Both the position numbers and the translations under genes were made by a program. A stretch of DNA of 8,580 nt from JAIXWP01 sp049318685 (GTDB lineage: Bacteria > Bacteroidota > Bacteroidia > Flavobacteriales_D > Sanyastnellaceae): the NCBI GenBank assembly GCA_049318685.1, contig JBMOFW010000124.1, positions 1-8,580 of the forward strand. The letters run 5' to 3'. Positions 1 through 4,705 of this stretch are shown here, piece by piece. The notes beneath the pieces are model-generated. The model saw nothing but the letters and a program-made list of their open reading frames with translations. It made no database searches and was not told where the DNA came from. How positions within the stretch are numbered: the stretch's first letter is position 1; each line of letters begins with the position of its first letter.

Positions 1-307
1 GAAGGAAATACAGTTCAATCCATAAATTCCACTCGGCCAAAAGCGCTTCTATATACGGCTCTTCCACGCCGTGATTGACCGTTATACGTGTATTGCATCC
101 ACAATAAGTACACAAGCTTTCACAATAGGGCAAATGCACATAAATGCTTAATCCTTCTTCCTCATGGTACCTTTCAAATGCCTTGCGAATGGTGTTTTTC
201 CAATCGCTTAACGCTGGAGCAATCGTATCCCAATACGGTACCGTAGGATAACTGGTGTATCGTGGACCGGGAATATTGTACTTGCGTATGAGATCTATCG
301 TAGACAT
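1..307 (-). CDS. hemN: Oxygen-independent coproporphyrinogen III oxidase HemN, N-terminal part (cut by left edge)
   Basis: Only the first 102 codons are present; the gene continues leftward out of the window. HemN is a cytoplasmic radical SAM enzyme that decarboxylates coproporphyrinogen III to protoporphyrinogen IX without oxygen, a late step of haem synthesis. The visible protein has the family's N-terminal signature YNIPGPRYTSYPTVPYW (residues 10-26) and then YVHLPYCESLCTYCGCN. In the latter, C62, C66 and C69 form the CX3CX2C cluster that binds the 4Fe-4S/SAM centre, and C71 follows as in E. coli HemN, at the same numbering. The start is fixed because the conserved region begins about 9 residues in and there is no other methionine nearby. 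It is transcribed divergently from the small membrane protein gene at 426. A promoter-like element almost touches the ATG. The identification is firm; completeness cannot be judged. Confidence 0.95.
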   Translation of the reverse strand, partial: MSTIDLIRKYNIPGPRYTSYPTVPYWDTIAPALSDWKNTIRKAFERYHEEEGLSIYVHLPYCESLCTYCGCNTRITVNHGVEEPYIEALLAEWNLWIELYFL

Positions 308-321
308 GGCACAAAAGTGCC
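308..321. repeat. Inverted repeat abutting the hemN start codon
   Basis: GGCAC-AAAA-GTGCC is a perfect 5-base-arm inverted repeat with a 4-base centre, directly adjacent to the hemN ATG (305-307). It overlaps the candidate -7 element. It could be an operator, or a small hairpin if transcription begins upstream. Repeats of this size occur by chance several times in a window like this, so only the position makes it notable. Confidence 0.3.
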
Positions 322-342
322 GAAAGCAATTAACCTCTCAAA
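312..342 (-). promoter_or_regulatory. Candidate Bacteroidota-type promoter of hemN
   Basis: Read on the minus strand, TTTG (339-342) is followed by exactly 19 bases and then CACTTTTG (312-319). This resembles the Bacteroidota consensus TTTG-N19-TAnnTTTG, with one mismatch at the first base of the -7 element. Only four bases (TGCC) separate the element from the hemN ATG, so the transcript should start at or very near the initiation codon. The match is by eye; no start-site data are available. Confidence 0.5.
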
Positions 343-407
343 TGAGGATTATCAGTATTTTTGAATGACATCTCTCAAGAGAAAAGCAAAACACAACAAA
401 ACCATGA

Positions 408-415
408 CAATTTTG
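408..415 (+). promoter_or_regulatory. Candidate -7 element before the gene at 426
   Basis: CAATTTTG matches TAnnTTTG at all but the first position and ends 10 bases before the ATG. No TTTG lies at the proper distance for a -33 element, so this is a weak call resting mainly on the same arrangement at neighbouring genes. Confidence 0.35.
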
Positions 416-425
416 TTGAACCTCT

Positions 426-821
426 ATGACGTCTGAATCCAACGAACGAATCATACTAGATCAACCTGACACCGCTCCGATAAAAGTGAATACTTATAAT
501 GGGTTGGGCTACGCAGCATTAGGTGTTTTTGCCATTGGCATTGTCATGCAGATGTTTCACATTTCCGGCTGGATTTGGCTTGTAATCGCCGGCATGGGGG
601 CAATGGGACTTCGAAGCACCATGATTTTTGTTCAGAAAAAACACGCTGCCTTTGCATGGTTCTACTTCATCGGGCGAATCCTGCTCTTTGTTGCAGCAGG
701 CATCTATTTTTCCGGACTCACCAAAGAACCCAAACTCTTTTTTGTCCCACTAGCTTGCTTTTTAATCGGATTGATCTTGGTCTTTTTCACTAAAAACCAA
801 GAAAGCGAAGACGATATCTAA
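426..821 (+). CDS. Small four-helix membrane protein of unknown function
   Basis: A 131-residue protein that I do not recognise. After a polar N-terminus (about 25 residues, acidic then basic) come four hydrophobic stretches at roughly 26-44, 48-68, 76-96 and 103-122, then an acidic tail ending ESEDDI. It is therefore probably a four-pass inner-membrane protein with short loops; the loop between helices 2 and 3 contains QKKH. No catalytic or metal-binding motif is visible. It has the size and shape of the many small membrane proteins of Bacteroidota that carry no assigned function. It diverges from hemN across 118 bases, and its stop codon overlaps the stop of the opposing gene by four bases. 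The reading frame, composition and a plausible promoter just upstream support a real gene. No function can be assigned. Confidence 0.8.
   Translation: MTSESNERIILDQPDTAPIKVNTYNGLGYAALGVFAIGIVMQMFHISGWIWLVIAGMGAMGLRSTMIFVQKKHAAFAWFYFIGRILLFVAAGIYFSGLTKEPKLFFVPLACFLIGLILVFFTKNQESEDDI
818..821. other. CTAA shared by two convergent stop codons
   Basis: The four bases CTAA contain the TAA stop of the rightward gene (819-821) and, on the other strand, the TAG stop of the leftward gene (818-820). The two coding regions therefore overlap tail to tail, with no room for an intergenic terminator. Confidence 0.9.
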
Positions 822-1324
822 CCTTTAGAATCGGCCAACATTTCATGCGCTAGGCGTTCTCTTTTCATTTCTCTAAAACAAAAGATGCTCGTCCACACCA
901 CAGCGTAAAGCGAAAAGAGAAAAATTATACCAATGGTTAGCCACCATTCGTGAATCCCTTTCCAAATAAAATTCCAGATACCACCATAGTAAGCAATAGC
1001 GGTCAGAATAAGTGCCATTGCAATAGCCCCTACTACGCTAGAACTGGAAACTTCACTGCCACTTTGAGTGGTTTTGTTCCAGTAAGCCACGACCTTGCTC
1101 GAAGAATCATGCACTAAATCCACTTGATTCTCATATTGCGCATGATACAAACCGTCATCTAGTCCGGAGAACACTTGACCGTTGACTTTAATCCAACGAT
1201 GCGGTTTGTTGTCTTTGCTGCCGGGAAGGGGTGAAGTGCCGCTTTCCTCAACAATGCCGCTTACTTTCGTCAATGCCGTATCTGGAAATAAACGCTGAAA
1301 AAAACTACGGTTGGCCATATGCAT
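818..1324 (-). CDS. Unknown protein: N-terminal soluble domain plus two C-terminal membrane helices
   Basis: A 168-residue protein with no family I can name confidently. Residues 1-90 look like a small beta-rich soluble domain (for example HRWIKVNGQVFSGLDDGLY and QVDLVHDSSSKVVAYWN). A serine-rich linker (88-96) leads to two hydrophobic helices at about 96-114 and 128-150, then a charged tail (REMKRERLAHEMLADSKG). The arrangement fits an inner-membrane protein with a soluble head. The ORF begins at 1324, but a second ATG (1316-1318) two codons later is equally possible. Either start lies inside the end of the upstream PD40/OmpA gene, giving a 20- or 14-base overlap that suggests translational coupling and a shared job at the envelope. 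Its stop TAG shares bases with the stop TAA of the opposite gene. A real gene is likely; its function is unknown. Confidence 0.8.
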   Translation of the reverse strand: MHMANRSFFQRLFPDTALTKVSGIVEESGTSPLPGSKDNKPHRWIKVNGQVFSGLDDGLYHAQYENQVDLVHDSSSKVVAYWNKTTQSGSEVSSSSVVGAIAMALILTAIAYYGGIWNFIWKGIHEWWLTIGIIFLFSLYAVVWTSIFCFREMKRERLAHEMLADSKG

Positions 1325-3257
1325 CGGATTCGTGGTAAGAAACTAAATTTTTGACAAATCTAATCTCTGTTCGGCGATTCAGGGCATGATCCGACTCAGA
1401 ACATTCCCCATTTTCAAAATCGCAAGGATACAACGGATCAGATTCACCTTTGCCTTCAAAGGCTACGCGATTTTCATTTACACCTCTTTTCTTCAAATAA
1501 GCCACCACCGCCTGGGCCCGTCGCATGGACAAATCTTGATTGTATTCATTTGTACCTCGACTATCTGTATGCGCTGTCATTTCAATCTGGACATCCGGAT
1601 TTTGTTTGAGCAAAACGAGCAATTGATCCAATTGTCCTTGTGTAATATTGGAAAGAGAAGTCGAGTTGTAATCGTAATACACACGATTGATAATAAAAAC
1701 ATCATTGGTTGAAATGACCACTTTTTTTCCTGACTCATCCACCAATTCAATGGCTTCTTCATCTGACACTCTCTTATAGTAGGCCTCTTGCTTCATCACG
1801 GGCAAAGCAATGCGTTTACCATTATTGAAAACAATCACCTGATCAATTTTTGATGACCCACTCAAACGAAAAACATAGGATTGCTGCGGCGTAACCGCTT
1901 CGAATCGAAAACTACCCAAACGATCAGTATACGTCATGGCAACTATTTCTCCCTGTTCGTCTATAATCGAAATCGGAATGCGCGCCACTGAAACCGAACC
2001 GGTCTTTCCCTTTACTTCTCCTTCTATAGCCATATTTAATACACTGGGATCCGGATTGTTGGCCAACGGCAAGGATGAATAGACAAATCGAAGCAATTCA
2101 AGTTCTATTTCTCCTTTCGCGTTAAACTGCCATTGGCGAATACGATTGCCATTTTCATCCAATAAATACAAAACGCAATGTTCAAACAATGCCGCATTGA
2201 TCCCCACTAAACGCATCGTGTATTTTTCTTCTAAAGAAAGATTTTCCAAGTTGAATTTTCCCGAAGCATCGGCACTCAACTGTTCAACCAATTCATCCGA
2301 TTGATTGTAGACTTCCACTTTTGAAAAAGGCAATCCCATTCCCTTGCATTCCAACAAACCGGCATAGTCATTGGCTTTTATCTTCGTTATTACCCGATTA
2401 AAAAGATATACATCCGCCCCCCCCAAGCCACCGGTTCGTGCAGAAGAAATCAGTCCGCGATCATCTTGTAGAAATACGATCATCAGATCATCGCCGTCAC
2501 TATTGAGCGGTGCATCGAGCTGAATGGCATTCATCCATTGATTATTTTCTTCCGATTTAAAAAGTTCAAATCCGCGTTCAGGAATCCACCCATTGGATGA
2601 AAAATAAATATCGCCATTATAGCAACTTGGAAATACCTCCGAGGCGGACGTGTTTACTTGACCCCCGCAATTGGCCGGTATGGTCCATCCATTCTCAGTT
2701 TTGTATACATACCATATATCCATTCCCCCTTGACCACCTTTACGATCGCTACTAAATACCAAAAGATTTCGCTCGGCATCAAACCAAGGATGGGTATAGA
2801 CAAAATTTCCTTCACAAAAAGGAAGCATTTCCGGCACCGACCAATTCTGACCATTCCACTTGCACTGATAAATGCGTTGAATAAAGGTTGACTTCTTTCC
2901 AATAATATCATTGGATGTGCTGAAATAAAGCATCGAATCCAATGGATTATATGAAGCCGTGCCGTCATCGTGGGGCCCTTTGAACTTTGTCAACGGCATT
3001 GCATTTTTCAATAGAGAAAAATCTGAAGTCTTTTCTATCGAAAACAATTGAATCACACCGGACTCATTCCAGCTGCGTCCCCCCTTACTTTTCAAATTAC
3101 CATTTGACGTGACAATTAAACCCTCATTGTATCGACCACATGCAATTTCATTTCCCTGCGTATTCAAGCCAGACACAGGAGCTACATTGTAGTTCCATTG
3201 CGCCTGGTGCACCAAGGAAATGCCCATAAATATCAAGGCCAAAAAATACCGATTCAT
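1305..3257 (-). CDS. Secreted PD40 beta-propeller / OmpA-like peptidoglycan-binding protein
   Basis: A 650-residue envelope protein. A signal peptide (residues 1-20, ending in LVHQAQ) is followed by a PD40/WD40-like propeller at about 100-290, with repeats such as VFSSDRKGGQGGMDIWYV and SSARTGGLGGADVYLF. One or two carboxypeptidase-regulatory-like beta domains follow (about 295-350 and 408-470). The OmpA C-terminal domain (519-640) has TAHTDSRG and LSMRRAQAV. D565 and R580 have the spacing of the Asp/Arg pair that holds diaminopimelate of peptidoglycan. The loop CDFENGECSESDHALNRRTE is typical of Bacteroidota OmpA domains. The order propeller, regulatory domain, OmpA recalls PorE of the type IX secretion system, but I see no TPR repeats, so it is better called an OmpA-family protein. 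It lies 46 bases after the DUF3109 gene and overlaps the next gene by 20 bases. It is likely periplasmic or outer-membrane associated, tethering something to the wall. Confidence 0.9.
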   Translation of the reverse strand: MNRYFLALIFMGISLVHQAQWNYNVAPVSGLNTQGNEIACGRYNEGLIVTSNGNLKSKGGRSWNESGVIQLFSIEKTSDFSLLKNAMPLTKFKGPHDDGTASYNPLDSMLYFSTSNDIIGKKSTFIQRIYQCKWNGQNWSVPEMLPFCEGNFVYTHPWFDAERNLLVFSSDRKGGQGGMDIWYVYKTENGWTIPANCGGQVNTSASEVFPSCYNGDIYFSSNGWIPERGFELFKSEENNQWMNAIQLDAPLNSDGDDLMIVFLQDDRGLISSARTGGLGGADVYLFNRVITKIKANDYAGLLECKGMGLPFSKVEVYNQSDELVEQLSADASGKFNLENLSLEEKYTMRLVGINAALFEHCVLYLLDENGNRIRQWQFNAKGEIELELLRFVYSSLPLANNPDPSVLNMAIEGEVKGKTGSVSVARIPISIIDEQGEIVAMTYTDRLGSFRFEAVTPQQSYVFRLSGSSKIDQVIVFNNGKRIALPVMKQEAYYKRVSDEEAIELVDESGKKVVISTNDVFIINRVYYDYNSTSLSNITQGQLDQLLVLLKQNPDVQIEMTAHTDSRGTNEYNQDLSMRRAQAVVAYLKKRGVNENRVAFEGKGESDPLYPCDFENGECSESDHALNRRTEIRFVKNLVSYHESDAYGQP

Positions 3258-3261
3258 GAAT

Positions 3262-3269
3262 CAAAAATG
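3262..3269 (-). promoter_or_regulatory. Possible internal -7 element before the PD40/OmpA gene
   Basis: On the minus strand CATTTTTG ends four bases before the ATG, with the same spacing as at hemN and DUF3109. A TTTG upstream is only 15 bases away, shorter than the usual spacing. The gene may have its own promoter or may simply be read through from DUF3109; the sequence is T-rich, so chance is a fair explanation. Confidence 0.25.
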
Positions 3270-3303
3270 CGTCTGAATCGACTGCAAAAAATAGGATAAA
3301 CTT

Positions 3304-3912
3304 TTAATTATCAATACCCGAGGGTGAATTACCCGACGACTCTTCCTTCCAGATGGCATAGACTTCCTCCAGTTGCGAATACCACTCAGCGCCAAATTGA
3401 CGAATGAGCGGTTCTTTGAGAAATTTATACACCGGTACTTGAAGTTTACTTCCACAATCACATGCTGGTTTGCAAATCGGCCAACGATGATAATTGACAC
3501 CGATATATTCTTTCAACCGTGTCAATCGAATCGGATACAAATGACACGAAATCGGTTTTTTCCAAGTGGTCTTCCCTTCTAAAAAGGCCTTTTCCAAAGC
3601 GCACTTAGCAATTCCTTGCTCATCATAAAAAATATAGGCACATTCACCATGATGACCAATGAGTGGTGTCACTAAGTCACCATCTACATCCACTTCAAAA
3701 AAACCGGTTTTCTCTATCACGTCGATGCCCTCGGGCTTCATGTACTCCTTAGCCGCGTCATACGCTCTTTCAATTTCATCAACCTCTTCAGATTCAAGCG
3801 GAGCGCCACTTTCACCCTCAACACAACAAGCTCCTTTACAAGCATTCAAATCACAAACAAAATGCTCTTCAAATATTTCTTCGCTCACTAGAGCTTCTCC
3901 AATGATAATCAT
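3304..3912 (-). CDS. DUF3109 family cysteine-rich protein
   Basis: A 202-residue cytoplasmic protein of the DUF3109 family, related to the YkgJ-type zinc/iron-chelating proteins. Ten cysteines are visible. The N-terminal group is FVCDLNACKGACC (C20, C25, C29, C30). C91 lies in GECAYIF, C104 in AKCALEKA and C123 in ISCHLYPIR, and the cluster PICKPACDCGS holds C147, C151 and C153. The pattern indicates a metal or iron-sulphur site, but no reaction is established for the family. The start is well fixed: MIII is only 20 residues from the first conserved cysteine, and the family normally begins like this. It is probably the first gene of a leftward operon with the PD40/OmpA gene and the two-helix protein, 46 bases separating the first pair. 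It is divergent from the DUF1508-like gene. Confidence 0.9.
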   Translation of the reverse strand: MIIIGEALVSEEIFEEHFVCDLNACKGACCVEGESGAPLESEEVDEIERAYDAAKEYMKPEGIDVIEKTGFFEVDVDGDLVTPLIGHHGECAYIFYDEQGIAKCALEKAFLEGKTTWKKPISCHLYPIRLTRLKEYIGVNYHRWPICKPACDCGSKLQVPVYKFLKEPLIRQFGAEWYSQLEEVYAIWKEESSGNSPSGIDN

Positions 3913-3916
3913 GGGA

Positions 3917-3924
3917 CAAAGATA
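3917..3924 (-). promoter_or_regulatory. Consensus -7 element of the DUF3109 operon
   Basis: TATCTTTG on the minus strand is a perfect TAnnTTTG match and is followed by TCCC and then the ATG. With the protein start fixed by family conservation, the mRNA should be leaderless or nearly so. No clear TTTG is present at -33. Confidence 0.6.
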
Positions 3925-3996
3925 CGAGGCACACCAGAAATATGCTTTTTTGAGTGGCTTTACTCATATTTCACAACAAATAACTTAAATATTCAC

Positions 3997-4004
3997 TTTC
4001 TTTG
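3997..4004 (+). promoter_or_regulatory. Candidate -7 element before the DUF1508-like gene
   Basis: TTTCTTTG differs from TAnnTTTG at one base and is followed by CGCC, a short C-rich stretch also seen after other elements here. It ends 13 bases before the ATG at 4018. No -33 TTTG is evident. Confidence 0.35.
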
Positions 4005-4017
4005 CGCCACTTAATTG

Positions 4018-4191
4018 ATGAACAATTCTATGGACCAAAGCAAACGCAACTTACATATTTTTCGTGACTCAGATGGTTTTTGGCGTTGGCACCTTTTAGA
4101 TGAATACCACAACATCGTAGATCAAAGTCCATTCGGTTTTCTAGACAAATCGAACTGCGAACGACAGGCGAAAGTCAAAGGCTATAAATAA
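4018..4191 (+). CDS. Small DUF1508 (YegP-like) protein, single repeat
   Basis: A 57-residue ORF from ATG at 4018 to TAA at 4189-4191. An alternative ATG at 4030 would give 53 residues. The core, HIFRDSDGFWRWHLLDEYHN then VDQSPFGFLDKSNCERQ, has the pattern of the DUF1508/YegP repeat: a beta strand, D-x-DG-xWRW, a turn, then a G(F/Y)xxKxxC stretch starting a short helix. E. coli YegP carries two tandem copies; this protein has one. The cellular role of the domain is not established. The gene lies between the divergent DUF3109 gene and the membrane protein at 4225, which follows 33 bases downstream in the same direction. The pattern match and in-frame start and stop make it a likely real gene that a length filter would miss. 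Confidence 0.75.
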   Translation: MNNSMDQSKRNLHIFRDSDGFWRWHLLDEYHNIVDQSPFGFLDKSNCERQAKVKGYK

Positions 4192-4195
4192 TGCC

Positions 4196-4203
4196 TATAT
4201 TTG
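4196..4203 (+). promoter_or_regulatory. Consensus -7 element before the four-helix gene at 4225
   Basis: TATATTTG is a perfect TAnnTTTG match, 21 bases before the ATG at 4225. It overlaps the in-frame TTG at 4201, which argues against that TTG being the start codon. It is followed directly by the inverted repeat at 4204-4214. Confidence 0.5.
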
Positions 4204-4214
4204 GTTGAATCAAC
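4204..4214. repeat. Inverted repeat GTTGAATCAAC beside a -7 element
   Basis: GTTGA-A-TCAAC is a perfect palindrome with 5-base arms around a single base. It lies between the -7 element and the ATG at 4225, where a repressor site could act. Small size makes chance likely. Confidence 0.3.
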
Positions 4215-4224
4215 ACCCGTCATT

Positions 4225-4698
4225 ATGAATGCATTTCACGCCCATTTGCTGGTCAACCATATTCCCATTATTGGTGTCATCTTTTCTTTGATTACCATGA
4301 TCGTTGGTATCATGTCGAAATCAGATGCTATCAAACGAACGGCCTTGATTCTCGTCATAATAGCGGGATTGGGAACTTTTGCCGCCCATGTCACCGGTGA
4401 AAAAGCGGAAGAAGCCTCCGAAATCCGGAATGACTTCACCCATCAATTGGTTGAACAACACGAGCATGCCTCTGAGCCGTTTTTTCAAATCATGATGCTG
4501 ACCACCATAGTGAGCATTGCCGCTTTGATTTTCTCCATTCGCCATCATAAGATCGGGAATATTCTCACCTACATCGTCACTGCAGGTATTATCGCAGCAT
4601 CCTTCTTGGCCCAACAAGCAGGAGAAAGCGGAGGAAAAATCAGACATCCTGAAATTAGCAGCGACTCAGCATCACAACTGCCTTCATCCGGCGAATAA
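4225..4698 (+). CDS. Four-helix membrane protein with clustered histidines, DUF2231-like
   Basis: Numbered from ATG 4225, the protein has 157 residues. I chose this start because an upstream in-frame TTG (4201) lies inside a consensus promoter element and the conserved-looking HAHLLVNHIPIIG begins at residue 5. Hydrophobic helices lie at about 12-30, 39-57, 85-105 and 111-131. The loops with KSDAIKR and RHHK are basic and so probably cytoplasmic. That places the N-terminus, the 58-84 loop and the C-terminus outside. H5, H7, H12, H55, H73, H79, H81 and H141 would then share the periplasmic face with acidic motifs (GEKAEEASE, HEHASE, GGKIRHPE). This suggests haem or metal binding, but that is inference. 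It resembles DUF2231-type predicted membrane proteins of Bacteroidota; the family name is uncertain. It may be co-transcribed with the DUF1508-like gene or use its own promoter. Confidence 0.8.
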   Translation: MNAFHAHLLVNHIPIIGVIFSLITMIVGIMSKSDAIKRTALILVIIAGLGTFAAHVTGEKAEEASEIRNDFTHQLVEQHEHASEPFFQIMMLTTIVSIAALIFSIRHHKIGNILTYIVTAGIIAASFLAQQAGESGGKIRHPEISSDSASQLPSSGE

Positions 4699-4705
4699 GC
4701 TACTA

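Noticed and set aside
371..382. Near-palindrome TCTCTCAAGAGA in the hemN/426 intergenic region
   Set aside because: Five-base arms in a short region are expected by chance, and it is not placed at a recognisable promoter element.
2654..2968. Open frames of 77-104 codons inside the PD40/OmpA gene on both strands
   Set aside because: They lie wholly within a well-supported coding region in other frames and show no domain, start context or sensible composition.
3251..3262. Perfect 12-base palindrome GATTCATGAATC centred on the PD40/OmpA start codon
   Set aside because: About two 12-base palindromes are expected by chance in a window this long, and it has no loop to form an RNA hairpin. Part of it is simply coding sequence.
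3373..3988. Plus-strand open frames opposite the DUF3109 gene
   Set aside because: They are low-complexity serine/threonine-rich shadows of a gene whose cysteine motifs are conserved in the other frame.
4201..4224. N-terminal extension of the four-helix protein from TTG 4201
   Set aside because: The TTG belongs to a consensus -7 element, and the extra residues VESTPVI do not look like part of the membrane protein.
4236..4647. Minus-strand open frames opposite the four-helix membrane gene
   Set aside because: They are antisense shadows of a clearly hydrophobic, patterned protein.
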